Source of the DNA: CAVSWT01 sp963731745
GTDB taxonomy: Bacteria; Bacteroidota; Ignavibacteria; Ignavibacteriales; Ignavibacteriaceae
Direction: 5' to 3'
DNA length: 64,000 nucleotides
Assembly (NCBI GenBank): GCA_963731745.1
Contig: CAVSWT010000024.1
Span: forward strand, 248,001 to 312,000
The position numbers were made by a program, and so were the translations under genes. Shown piece after piece: positions 9,652 to 18,956 of this stretch. Positions within the stretch are counted from its first letter, which is position 1, and each line of letters starts with the position of its first letter. The notes beneath the pieces are model-generated. The model was not told where the DNA came from, did no database searches, and saw nothing but the letters and a program-made list of their open reading frames with translations.

Positions 9652-10259
9652 AACAAATTACTCCTTTTCATCGTTTTAAAACCCATTAAATCTATAGTTA
9701 TTCTTAAATTGAAAAACTTGAATTTTATACCGGGGGAGATTTATTTCTGCGGCGAACTAATGGTTGATCGACTTTGTTAAAAAAGAAGGTGAAGAATAAT
9801 AGTTTTAGTGATCTGAGTTTGTGAATCCTTAGATTTAAATTTTTATTCCGTGAATTAATTCTATTCATCATTTCATCGCACATCTTAAACTTGATATACT
9901 TCATAAATACCAGGTAAACGGCATTTATAGTTAATCTATTAATCAGTCGATAGCGGTAATAAAATAAGAATTACAATGGAACACATGTTTATGAAACTTC
10001 GTGATTAGCTGAACTGCAACTCGAAGTTTTAAAAACAATTACGTTGGTCTTAACGTTAAAACTCTGTGTGGGGGAAGCGAATAACTAAAAACAAAATAAG
10101 TAAGCATTCTATTATAGTCAATAAAAAAAAGATTAAAAATAAATACATATCTAGTGAACTATGTATCATCACATTTAATTCCCCTTTTATAAATACAATT
10201 AAAGGACTAATTTTGTTTTCTATAGTTTAAAATATTATGAAATTTTATCGAGTTTTTTA
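9652..10259. other. 608-bp stretch without a recognisable gene
   Basis: No open frame here looks like protein on either strand. The left edge holds the GGAG ribosome site of the minus-strand gene at 9651. An inverted pair AAACTTCG (9994-10001) and CGAAGTTT (10022-10029) could form an 8-bp hairpin with a 20-nt loop, followed by a smaller ACGTT/AACGT pair at 10041-10056. The right edge carries a candidate promoter for the S46 peptidase. The hairpins could belong to a small RNA or to decayed sequence; nothing stronger can be said. Confidence 0.5.
10185..10215 (+). promoter_or_regulatory. candidate Bacteroidota-type promoter for S46 peptidase
   Basis: TAATTTTG (10208-10215) fits the TAnnTTTG minus-7 element known from Bacteroidota, with TTTT at 10185-10188 in the place of the minus-33 TTTG after a 19-nt spacer. 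The gene starts 45 nt downstream. The minus-33 match is imperfect and AT-rich DNA gives chance matches. Confidence 0.35.
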
Positions 10260-12461
10260 ATGAAAATAATCTCTTTTCCCTCTATCCTAACAAAGCTTAC
10301 AATAGCCGGTTTAGTTTTTTTTGCAGCATGCACGTCATCTAAAGATATTTCAAAACCTAATCTTGCCACTAATCAAGCTTACAGCTGGTTAAATCTAGAT
10401 ACCATTAAGGCCGGAAAATTTGATACCGGTAAAATGTGGACATTTGAATATCCTCCTTTAAATTATTTTCAGCAAGAATATAATTTTACCCCTACTCAAG
10501 AATGGCTTGATCATGTAAGAATGTCGGCTTTAAGATTTGCAAATTATTGTTCAGCTTCTTTTGTTTCCGAAGACGGATTAGTAATGACTAATAATCATTG
10601 CGCACGTGAAAGTGTGGTAGATGTACAAAAGGATGGAGAAGATTTTTTAAAGGATGGTTTTTATGCTGATTCATTAGGAGCGGAAAGGCCTGTCCCTGGA
10701 TTATATGTTGACCAGCTTGTTCTAATTAAAGACGTAACAAGGGAGATACAATTAAGAATAGACAGCGCTAAAACTGATTTCGAAAAACTCTCCAAAGAAG
10801 ATGAGGCTATTGCGGATTTGGAAAAAATAGAATCGGATAGTACAGGTTTAGAAGTTTCAGTTGTCCCGCTTTATGATGGCGCAAAGTATTCACTGTATGG
10901 TTATAAAAGATATAATGATGTAAGGCTTGTTTTCAGCCCTGAACATTTAATGGGATATTTCGGCGGGGATCTTGATAATTTTACATACCCGCGTTATGAT
11001 TTGGATTGTTCCTTCTTTAGAGTTTACGATGACGGCAAACCCTTAAAAACAAAAAACTACTTTAAATGGAGTCCCAATGGTGCAAATCCAGGCGAAGCAG
11101 TTTTTGTGGTAGGAAATCCTGCTTCCACAAACAGACTCAACACGGTTTCAGAACTTGAGTATCTTCGTGATATAAGTTATCCCAGAACTCTGGATTTTTT
11201 AAATGGAATGGTTCAAGTTTATTCCAAATTGATGATTGATCAGCCGGAAAAAAAAGATGAATATCAAGTACAACTTCTGCGTTATTTGAATTCAAAAAAA
11301 GCTTATAATGGAATGCTTGCAGGACTTAGGGACCCAATCTTAATGCAGAAGAAAAAAGATTTTGAAGAGAAGTTTAAATATGCGGTTCAATCTAATGAGA
11401 AACTTAATCCGCAATATGGGACACTTTGGGATAAAATTGACAGTCTTGAAAGCCAAAAGAGAGAAATTTCTAATAAGCTGTATGTTATGACTTTAAATTC
11501 GAAAAGAACTTCAGAGTATTTCTTTATCGCTTCTGATGTTATATCGCTTGCAAGGGAATTAAAAAAACCGGAAGAGAAGCGCGACCAAGAATATATCGGT
11601 GCAGAACTGGATACAACTATTAAATACCTTTATCCCTCTGATTTAGATAAAGGTTATGAACTTTCTTTGTTGGAAACTCAGGTTGAAAAGATGATTAAAT
11701 ATCTTGGCAAAAACAATAAAATTGTGCAGCAAGTTACGGATGGAAAACCTCCTAAACAGGCAGCCGAATATATGATTAAAAATTCTTTTTTAACTAGTGA
11801 AGAAAAGATTAAAGAATTGATAAGTAAAGGCCCGGATGCAATTTTAAATTCAAATGATCCGTTTATTTATTTTATTGTGAATACAGAAATTCCACAAGGC
11901 GATCTTCAGTTAAAAGCAAATCAATTAGCTGTTGAAGAATTAGTCTACAACACCGAACTCGGAAAAGCTTTGTTTGCTGTTTACGGCACTTCAATTCCTC
12001 CTGATGCAACTTTTACTTTAAGAATTTCCGATGGTGTTATAAAAGGATTTCCATATAACGGAACAGAAGCTCCGCCTATTACAACTTTTTATGGATTGTA
12101 CGATCGATATTATTCATTTGGGAAAAAAGATCCGTTTGAGCTCCCTAAAAAGTGGCTTAACCCTCCGTCTGATTTTGATCTTGAAGTACCATTTAATTTT
12201 GTTTCAACTAATGATATTATCGGCGGTAATTCCGGCAGCCCTGTGATAAATGAAAAGGCTCAGATTGTTGGATTAGCATTTGATGGTAATATTCAAAGCC
12301 TTCCCGGAAATTTTATTTTTACCGAGGATGAAAACAGATGTGTGTCCGTACATTCCGCTGGGATGGTAGAAGCTTTGAAAAAAATCTACAAAGCTGATAG
12401 ACTAACGGATGAACTTAAGAACGGAAAGATTGAATCAGAAGTTAAAACAGTTGCGAAATAA
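10260..12461 (+). CDS. S46 family dipeptidyl peptidase (DPP7/DPP11 type), lipoprotein
   Basis: A 733-residue S46 serine peptidase that removes dipeptides from peptide N-termini in the periplasm or at the envelope. The start carries a lipobox-like FFAACTSS, so it is probably lipidated at Cys24. Catalytic residues visible are His113 (TNNHCARE), an Asp in the DLDNFTYPRYDLD region, and Ser658 in GGNSGSPV. At 18 residues after the serine, where DPP11 carries the specificity-setting Arg and DPP7 a Gly, this protein has Gly676 (AFDGN). That suggests hydrophobic P1 preference as in DPP7; the offset is from memory and needs alignment. Length matches the family. It ends at a rho-independent terminator shared with the convergent neighbour. 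Confidence 0.93.
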   Translation: MKIISFPSILTKLTIAGLVFFAACTSSKDISKPNLATNQAYSWLNLDTIKAGKFDTGKMWTFEYPPLNYFQQEYNFTPTQEWLDHVRMSALRFANYCSASFVSEDGLVMTNNHCARESVVDVQKDGEDFLKDGFYADSLGAERPVPGLYVDQLVLIKDVTREIQLRIDSAKTDFEKLSKEDEAIADLEKIESDSTGLEVSVVPLYDGAKYSLYGYKRYNDVRLVFSPEHLMGYFGGDLDNFTYPRYDLDCSFFRVYDDGKPLKTKNYFKWSPNGANPGEAVFVVGNPASTNRLNTVSELEYLRDISYPRTLDFLNGMVQVYSKLMIDQPEKKDEYQVQLLRYLNSKKAYNGMLAGLRDPILMQKKKDFEEKFKYAVQSNEKLNPQYGTLWDKIDSLESQKREISNKLYVMTLNSKRTSEYFFIASDVISLARELKKPEEKRDQEYIGAELDTTIKYLYPSDLDKGYELSLLETQVEKMIKYLGKNNKIVQQVTDGKPPKQAAEYMIKNSFLTSEEKIKELISKGPDAILNSNDPFIYFIVNTEIPQGDLQLKANQLAVEELVYNTELGKALFAVYGTSIPPDATFTLRISDGVIKGFPYNGTEAPPITTFYGLYDRYYSFGKKDPFELPKKWLNPPSDFDLEVPFNFVSTNDIIGGNSGSPVINEKAQIVGLAFDGNIQSLPGNFIFTEDENRCVSVHSAGMVEALKKIYKADRLTDELKNGKIESEVKTVAK

Positions 12462-12480
12462 CAAGTTGAACTATTCTAAG

Positions 12481-12509
12481 ACCCAGTTCTGATGAGACTG
12501 GGTTTTTTA
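12481..12509 (+). terminator. rho-independent terminator
   Basis: Perfect 7-bp stem ACCCAGT (12481-12487) with ACTGGGT (12497-12503), 9-nt loop, followed by a run of T. It lies 19 bp after the S46 peptidase stop and before the convergent beta-barrel gene. Confidence 0.85.
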
Positions 12510-13064
12510 TTAAAACACATATTGCATTTGAAAATGCAGTGAAAAATATTCTGCATTATTATTATTAAACGTCAAACCGAATTCGGTTCCAACACCAATT
12601 TTAATTCCTGAAGGTTTATTATTTCTCAAATCTAAACCGCCGAGCAGAGAGAATACAACTCCATAATCCCATTCGTCCGCTCCTTTAAATATTCTATCAT
12701 TCAGTGCAAGTAAACCGCCAGCTTCTTCAATATAAACTAAATTATTTATCGGCTGAAATGTTGTCGCCTTAATGCTAAAACCTTTTACAAAAGGATTGTA
12801 CCTATTTGTGGAACCGGGTACTAACATTTCATAATATCCGGCATATAAAAAACTCAACCTGAAAGTAACTGAATTTGTCAAAGTCGGATCGTAATCAATA
12901 AAAATCGAAGAAGTAAAACTGCCTTCATTCGGTGAATTACTTTTGATAACTCCGCCACCAATAAATCCGCCTGCGCTAAGATTTTGTGATCTCAAAGTTG
13001 AAGTTGAAAATAAAATTACCAGCGAAAAAAAAAGTAAATTTTTTGGCAGAAAAAATTTTTTCAT
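12510..13064 (-). CDS. exported hypothetical protein, probable outer-membrane beta-barrel
   Basis: A 184-residue protein with a cleavable-looking signal (MKKFFLPKNLLFFSLVILFS, then TSTLRSQ). The mature part is rich in alternating hydrophobic residues and glycines, with segments such as VTFRLSFLYAGYYE, VVFSLLGGLDLR and YFSLHFQMQYVF, and ends in phenylalanine, as outer-membrane barrels often do. I recognise no named family. The frame opens 27 nt earlier, but the ATG at 13064 begins a proper signal peptide and has GGAA upstream. A TATATTTG element on this strand (13119-13112) could be its promoter; it overlaps the leader of the divergent nuclease gene. Confidence 0.65.
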   Translation of the reverse strand: MKKFFLPKNLLFFSLVILFSTSTLRSQNLSAGGFIGGGVIKSNSPNEGSFTSSIFIDYDPTLTNSVTFRLSFLYAGYYEMLVPGSTNRYNPFVKGFSIKATTFQPINNLVYIEEAGGLLALNDRIFKGADEWDYGVVFSLLGGLDLRNNKPSGIKIGVGTEFGLTFNNNNAEYFSLHFQMQYVF

Positions 13065-13129
13065 ATATATTCCATTTAAATTAACTAACAACTCATAATA
13101 AATTAATTACCCAAATATAAAGGTGATTT

Positions 13130-13486
13130 ATGAAACAAACACTTTATCATTACACCGCCCATGTAGTAGCTGTATATGATGGCGACACAATTACAGTTGA
13201 TATTGATCTTGGCCTGCATACATGGGTGAAAGGGGAAAAGATTAGATTGAATAGAATAAATGCCCCAGAGGTGAGAGGCGTAGAAAGGCCTAAAGGAATT
13301 TTGTCTCGGGATTTTCTTCGTGAATTGATCCTGAATAAAGAAATAGTTTTAGAAACTATCAAAGATTCCAAAGGTAAATACGGGAGATATCTGGGAGAAA
13401 TTTGGCTTAAAGTTGACGATGATAATTATATGAATGTAAATGATGAAATCGTTAAAAAGAAATTTGCAGTTTATCATAAATATTGA
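13130..13486 (+). CDS. staphylococcal nuclease-like (thermonuclease) protein
   Basis: A 118-residue SNase-fold protein without a signal peptide. The conserved positions are visible: Asp in VYDGDTITVDIDLG, Arg in KIRLNRI, Glu in NAPEVRG, and Arg in KYGRYLGEI. The calcium-site Asp of the staphylococcal enzyme (VDTPE) is Asn here (INAPE), a change seen in other bacterial homologues. A calcium-dependent phosphodiesterase on DNA or RNA is the family activity; absence of an export signal argues for a cytoplasmic role. The start has AGGTG nearby. It is followed 55 bp later by gldC on the same strand. Confidence 0.85.
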   Translation: MKQTLYHYTAHVVAVYDGDTITVDIDLGLHTWVKGEKIRLNRINAPEVRGVERPKGILSRDFLRELILNKEIVLETIKDSKGKYGRYLGEIWLKVDDDNYMNVNDEIVKKKFAVYHKY

Positions 13487-13541
13487 AAATTAATTTCAGG
13501 ATATTTATAGACGTGTATAAAAATTTAATGAAGGGAGAATA

Positions 13542-13889
13542 ATGTCAGTTAAGAAATCTGAAATAAAATTCACAGTGGAGCTTGATGAAAGCAAAATGCC
13601 ATTTAAAATTGAATGGGAAGCTGATGATGCTGATTTTGAAGGAAAGCGGGAATGCAGCTCGCTGATGCTTTCTCTATGGGATAAAGAAGATAAAGTTACA
13701 TTGGCTATAGACCTTTGGACAAAAGAAATGTTAGTTAACGATATGAATGTTCACTTTCATCAAACTTTTTTAAAAATGGCGGATACATATTTGCGGGCTA
13801 CTCAAAATAATGATGTCGCAAATACAATTAGAACTTTTGCAAATGAATTTGCAACTAAGCTGGAACTGGTAAAAGGTATTAAGAAATAA
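13542..13889 (+). CDS. gldC: gliding motility-associated protein GldC
   Basis: A 115-residue soluble protein matching GldC through SEIKFTVELDE, an SLMLSLWD block, IDLWTKEM, and FHQTFLKMADTYLRAT. In Flavobacterium johnsoniae GldC assists gliding together with GldB; it is present in many Bacteroidota and relatives, including non-gliding ones. The neighbouring nuclease has no known link. With the T9SS sorting domains at 37775 and 44671 it supports a T9SS-bearing lineage. GAAGGGAGA before the ATG is a good ribosome site. No gldB or other gld genes lie in the window. Confidence 0.88.
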   Translation: MSVKKSEIKFTVELDESKMPFKIEWEADDADFEGKRECSSLMLSLWDKEDKVTLAIDLWTKEMLVNDMNVHFHQTFLKMADTYLRATQNNDVANTIRTFANEFATKLELVKGIKK

Positions 13890-13939
13890 TTTTTAAAATC
13901 AACAAAACCAATTTATAAGAATGAAGGATCGTTTATTAT

Positions 13940-14947
13940 TCAATTCTTACCCAGCTTAAAAACTTTTATCAAATAGAAAAGTGCAGGGAATATTATTAAC
14001 GAACCCAATATCAAAGCCCAGCCGAGGTAAGATAATGTTAATTCCGATGCCGCACTATTCATAAGCGTTAGGTTTTCGGCATCTTTTATCATAACAATGG
14101 TTGGAAAGTAAACTATATAAAAAGCTGAAAGTATTAAAAGCAGCTCTGCCCCGGCAAGAATTCGAGACTGCCAGGTAAAGCCTTTTTCCAAAATCTTCCA
14201 TAAAAACGGAAGTAAAACAGTTGCCGCTGCAATTAATCCAACGCTTGCTGGACGGCTGAAAAAATTTTTAGCAAATCCAACATCTGTAAAAACCGCAGAA
14301 GACAAAAAAACCAGGCCGCCGCTTATAACCGTAAATAAATTTGCGATCTTGGCTTTTTTAATAAATACTTTTTTTAGATTTTCTTCATCTGTATCACCAA
14401 TTAAAAATACTGCCGCAATAAATGAAAATAAGGATACGATAAAAATTCCAATTGAAATTGAAAACGCATTTAACCATGGAAAAATGTAGCCTTCAAAAAA
14501 ACTTTCAGGATTAACAAATATACGGCCTGATACCAATGCCCCAATTAGTAATCCGAAAAAGAATGGAACAAGCAAGCTGGAAATTTCAAAAAACTTTGAA
14601 TAGACTTCTTGCGATGAATCTTTAATGGCATCATAATGCCGGAATGTAAATGCTGTGCCTCTCAATATGATTCCAAATAATAGAAGTATCAAAGGTATAT
14701 AAAGTGAAATAGAAATTTGACTATAAATGGGAGGAAATGCATTAAATAAAATAACCACGGTAATTATCAGCCACATATGATTGGCTTCCCATATAGGCGC
14801 CATGGATTCACTCACTATTTTTCTTATCTGATTTTTATTCTCACCGCGCGATGTTAATTCAATTATTCCGGCACCGAAATCTGCGCCGCCCAATAAACAG
14901 TAAAGAAATACAGAAACGAGTAAAAATATTATTACAACGTAAAGCAT
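13940..14947 (-). CDS. cydB: cytochrome bd ubiquinol oxidase subunit II
   Basis: A 335-residue inner-membrane protein with about eight or nine hydrophobic helices. The N-terminal FLYCLLGGADFGAGI and the SESMAPIWEANHMWLI block are the conserved CydB signature. With CydA it forms the high-affinity cytochrome bd quinol oxidase that reduces oxygen to water. It follows cydA by 61 bp on the same strand, so the two form an operon. No CydX-like short gene was seen after it. The terminal oxidase indicates some aerobic or microaerobic respiration or oxygen detoxification. Confidence 0.95.
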   Translation of the reverse strand: MLYVVIIFLLVSVFLYCLLGGADFGAGIIELTSRGENKNQIRKIVSESMAPIWEANHMWLIITVVILFNAFPPIYSQISISLYIPLILLLFGIILRGTAFTFRHYDAIKDSSQEVYSKFFEISSLLVPFFFGLLIGALVSGRIFVNPESFFEGYIFPWLNAFSISIGIFIVSLFSFIAAVFLIGDTDEENLKKVFIKKAKIANLFTVISGGLVFLSSAVFTDVGFAKNFFSRPASVGLIAAATVLLPFLWKILEKGFTWQSRILAGAELLLILSAFYIVYFPTIVMIKDAENLTLMNSAASELTLSYLGWALILGSLIIFPALFYLIKVFKLGKN

Positions 14948-15008
14948 AATGTTAAATCAAAATTATTTTGCATGGCGGATTAAAAGTTAAAATATTGTAT
15001 AAACACTT

Positions 15009-16331
15009 TCAGTTTTCATTATAAGCTGTTAGAGCTTCTTCATCTAATTTTATTATTTGCCTTTTCATAAGCCAATAAGCAACAAAACATAAAACTAAAT
15101 ATGAAGCTGCAAAAAGTGTAAAATGAAAAATTTGCCCGGGCACAGGAGAAACTGCTTCCGCTGTTCTCATTATATTATAAATTATCCAGGGCTGTCTTCC
15201 AACTTCAGTTACAATCCAGCCGGCTTCAACTGCTACAAATCCCAACGGACCGATTAAAGCAACGAATATTAAAAATTTTTTCGTTAGTAAAATATTTTTC
15301 CTTTTAAAACGAATAATCCAAAATAAAATTCCCGCAAGCGCAAGCAGAGTTCCGCAGCCGACCATTATCTGGAAAGCTATATGTGTTACTGCAACAGGCG
15401 GCCAATTTTCTTTGGGGAAGTCATTCAAGCCTTTTACTTCAGCGTTAAAATCTCCAAATGCTAAAAAGCTTAAGCCGTTAGGAATTTTTATTCCAAATTT
15501 TGTTGTACGAGTATTCTCATCTGGAATACCGCCAATAGTTAAACCGGCACCTTTTTCCGTTTTAAAATGTCCTTCCATTGCAGCTAATTTGAGGGGCTGC
15601 CTCACAGCTACGTCTTTTGCAGAATGGTCTCCGCTCAATGGCTGAAGTATGGCGGCAATACTGCCGAATGCTAAGGCTATTATCATTGCCTTTTTATGAA
15701 TTGCAATATTTTTTCTTCGCAGAATTAAAAAAGCGTGCAGGCCTGCAACGGCGAAAGAAGTAGCTTCGAATGCAGCGATTGTCATATGAAGAGTTTGACT
15801 AACCCATGCGTCATTAAACATTGCGGCGAATGGATCAATATTGATGGCTTGGCCATTAACCCAATCGAATCCTGCAGGGGCATTCATCCATGCGTTTGCC
15901 GTTACAACAAAAATTCCGGATAGTACGCCTGAAATGCCGACAACTAATCCGGAGAACCAATGCAGGTAAGGATTTATTCTATTCCATCCGTATAAAAATA
16001 ATCCAATGCAAATTGCTTCTACAAAAAATGCTGTACCTTCCCAGCTGAAAGGCATTCCGATTATACCTCCGGCATGCTTCATAAATCCTGGCCACAAAAT
16101 GCCTAGCTCGAAGGACAGTGCTGTTCCTGATACTGCGCCGATGGCAAAAAATATTGCAACTCCTTTTGACCAGGTCTTCGTAAGCTTCAAATATATTTCA
16201 TCTTTTCGTTTTAAATAAAGCCAATGAGAGACTACCATCAAAAAAGGCATTGTCATACCTATGCATGCAAAGATGATGTGAAAGCCGAGGGACAAAGCCA
16301 TTGTTGAGCGGGCAGCGAGAAGATTATCCAT
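15009..16331 (-). CDS. cydA: cytochrome bd ubiquinol oxidase subunit I
   Basis: A 440-residue subunit carrying the three hemes of cytochrome bd. Visible signatures are RSTMALSLGFHIIFACIGM near the N-terminus (heme b595 His), SLHMT-type QTLHMTIAAFEA, and GRQPWIIYNIMRT before the last helices. The loop between helices 6 and 7 (quinol site) is short, as in the CydA group with a truncated Q-loop. The frame opens at a TTG 24 nt upstream, but the ATG at 16331 gives the standard MDNLLAARSTM start. First gene of the cydAB pair. A strong terminator lies upstream of it, ending the neighbouring peptidase gene. Confidence 0.95.
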   Translation of the reverse strand: MDNLLAARSTMALSLGFHIIFACIGMTMPFLMVVSHWLYLKRKDEIYLKLTKTWSKGVAIFFAIGAVSGTALSFELGILWPGFMKHAGGIIGMPFSWEGTAFFVEAICIGLFLYGWNRINPYLHWFSGLVVGISGVLSGIFVVTANAWMNAPAGFDWVNGQAINIDPFAAMFNDAWVSQTLHMTIAAFEATSFAVAGLHAFLILRRKNIAIHKKAMIIALAFGSIAAILQPLSGDHSAKDVAVRQPLKLAAMEGHFKTEKGAGLTIGGIPDENTRTTKFGIKIPNGLSFLAFGDFNAEVKGLNDFPKENWPPVAVTHIAFQIMVGCGTLLALAGILFWIIRFKRKNILLTKKFLIFVALIGPLGFVAVEAGWIVTEVGRQPWIIYNIMRTAEAVSPVPGQIFHFTLFAASYLVLCFVAYWLMKRQIIKLDEEALTAYNEN

Positions 16332-16450
16332 AGTTAATTTAACTTTAAAAAGCAAAAATTTTAATAGTACTAACTTATGAAATAATTGATTAATGTTCAG
16401 CGCGATAAGTATAAGTTAATGGAAGTTTTCGGGATATATCATTTTAAAAC

Positions 16451-16484
16451 AAAAAAGCCTTCAAAATAAATTTCGAAGGCTTTT
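16451..16484 (-). terminator. rho-independent terminator after M13 peptidase gene
   Basis: Perfect 10-bp stem AAAAGCCTTC (16453-16462) with GAAGGCTTTT (16475-16484) and a 12-nt loop. Read on the minus strand it ends in a run of six T. It lies 26 bp beyond the stop of the M13 peptidase gene and before cydA. Confidence 0.85.
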
Positions 16485-16509
16485 AAATATTTATTAATTC
16501 AATTTTGTT

Positions 16510-18572
16510 TCACCAAATTTTTACAACTTCGCTGTCAGGCCTTCTCATTGGGTCGCCTTCTTTTACATCAAATGCGGTCCAGAATGGTTCCATATTACTA
16601 AGCGGGCCAATCACTCTTTCTTTAGCTGGAGAGTGAGGATCGGTTTTTAATCTAAGCATTAAATTTTCATCTCTAATATTTTCTTTCCACACTTGAGCAA
16701 ATGATAAGAAAAATCTTTGGGAAGGTGTAAAGCCATCAATAATTTTATTTTTTTTATATTCATCGGTTTTTTTAAAGGCAGTAAAAGATACCGTAAGTCC
16801 ACCCAAGTCAGCTATATTTTCGCCCAAAGTTAACCTTCCGTTAATATGCATACTATCTATAGGTGTAAAAGCATTATATTCAGCGACTAAAACATCTGCA
16901 CGCTTATTAAATTTATCAGCATCTTCCTTCGTCCACCAATCCGTTAAATTTCCTTGGGCATCGTAGTGTCTGCCTCTATCATCAAATCCATGAGTTATTT
17001 CATGTCCAATTACCGCACCCATTGCGCCATAGTTAACGGCATCATCAGCATTTTGATTGAAGAAAGGAGGCTGAAGAATAGCTGCTGGAAATACTATTTC
17101 ATTTCTAACGGGATTATAATAGCATTTACCGTTTGCGGAGTCATATGCCATTCTTTTTTATCCACGGGTTTTCCAATTTTTGCTAAGTCGCGTTGAAATT
17201 CAAAATGGGCTGCTCTTATCTCCATTTATCAACATAAGAATCATTTTTAATTTCCAATTTTGAAAAATCTTTCCACTTATCAGGATATCCAATCTTTACA
17301 TTGAATGCGGATAATTTTTCCAAGGCTTTCTTTTTAGTTGTATCACTCATCCAATCTAAACTGTTTTGAATTCTTTCCTTCATGGCAGCTAGTAGATTAT
17401 TAACAATTTTTTTTGCACGTTCCTTTGCTTCGGGAGGAAAAGTTTCTTTTACATACAATTCGCCTAGAGCATCACCTAAAGAACCATTTACAGACTCCAT
17501 AATTTTTTTCCAGCGCGGCTTTTGTGCTTTTGATCCATTTAGAAATTTTTCATAAAAATCGAATCTTTCATTTACAAAATCACTGCTGAGGTATGGTTCC
17601 AAACCTCTTAAAATATTCCATTTTAAATAGCTTTTAAATCTTCAATCGGGGTATTAGAAACCACTTGGCCTACGGCTGTAAAAAATTCCGGCTGGCCAAC
17701 ATCAATATCACCCGGGTTAGTTGGAACATCAACATCCACAAGCTTAAAGAACTGATGCCAATCAAATTGTTACGGAGCAATTTTTTCTAATCCGGAGAGA
17801 TTCATTTTGTTATAATTTTTATCCGGTACTCTAAGTTCAACTCTTGATCTTGATGCCTTAGCTAATTTTGTTTCTATATTTAAGATTTTATCTGCTGCTT
17901 TTTTTGCTTCTGCTTCTTTATAATTAATTAGTTTGAAGATATTGATTATATGCTGATGATATTTTGATCTAACTTCTTTTGATCTGTCATCATTCATTAA
18001 GTAATAATCTTTATCAGGTAAACCCAATCCGCCTTGGCTTAAACCGGTGATAGTCATTTCACTGTTTTTCTCATCTGCAGTGGAACCAAAACTAAAAAAT
18101 GGTGCACCAAAATATTGATGTAAGTGCGCTATCTCTTTATATAAATCATCCTTATTAGCAATAGCATCAACTTTGTCTAGTTCACCTTTGATTTTTGAAA
18201 TAACCTTGCTTTTCAATTTTTGTGGTGTCCATGACCGAGTGAATAAAACATACCGACTTTATATAAGTTACTTCCAGGTGAAGCGTCTTTATTTTTTGCA
18301 GCACTATCTAAGAATACTATGCAGTACTTTGTAGTTTTCTTCAGATAAAATTTCGAAAACTGCCCCATCGGCTGTATTCATCAGGAATATTATTTTTCTT
18401 TCTCCAATTTCCAATGGCGAAATCATAAAAATCCTTTGCTCGGACTCACAGTGGAATCAATGTTGGTTAGATTCAATCCTTTATCGTTCACTTCGTAATC
18501 TTTTTTTGAGCATGAAAAAAAAATAAATGAAGTGCTTAAAATTATCATGAGTAATTTGCTTCTTTTTAGCAT
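16510..18572 (-). pseudogene. M13 family metallopeptidase (PepO/neprilysin type), disrupted
   Basis: The pieces together cover a complete M13 zinc peptidase of roughly 680 codons. It begins with a lipoprotein signal (FIFFSCSKKD) at 18572 and ends with the usual RPDSEVVKIW. The zinc site GHEITHGFD and the third-ligand block GENIADLGG are intact in the last piece (16510-17151). Frame changes occur near 18432, 18355, 18310, 18233, 18205, 17628, 17212 and 17118, and an in-frame TAA lies at 17770-17772. Between the breaks the peptide matches family blocks such as SKDFYDFAIGNW and NAYYNPVRNEIVFPA. Five breaks look like one inserted base and three like one deleted base. The family cleaves oligopeptides outside the cytoplasm. 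Either a recently lost gene or a patch of poor sequence. Confidence 0.88.
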
Positions 18573-18907
18573 TATAAACCTTTATTTAATTAAAATGATT
18601 TTTTAAAAATATTTACAATTTTCAATTTTTGAAAATAGATTAATTTATCCCCTATTAATCTGTTTTCCAATAGTATCTATATTTAGACGATCAAAATAGA
18701 TTAATGATTCTCTATCATTTAATTTTTTTTATACAGATGCTTAAATTTATAGAAGTATAATTGCGCATTTATTAAAATTCGACAAAATTTTTTTAATTGG
18801 GCTGAAAAATATAAATTGTTTCCAGAATAATGGGAATTTAATTTTTAATTATTTCAGCATTTTTTTAAGAGTAAAATATATTCTAACATCAATAATGAGA
18901 AAGTTAA
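18573..18907. other. AT-rich 335-bp intergenic region
   Basis: This gap separates the divergent M13 peptidase and GIY-YIG genes. It is extremely AT-rich with homopolymer tracts and contains a 13-bp direct repeat described separately. I see no open frame, structured RNA or clear promoter. It must hold the promoters of both flanking genes. Confidence 0.5.
18632..18705. repeat. 13-bp direct repeat AAAATAGATTAAT
   Basis: Identical copies of AAAATAGATTAAT at 18632-18644 and 18693-18705, 61 bp apart, lie in the region between two divergent genes. This could be a pair of regulator sites, but the low complexity of the region makes chance plausible. Confidence 0.35.
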
Positions 18908-18956
18908 ATGATAGATAAAAAAATTAAAAAAACAATATAAAGAAACCTTAACGCCC

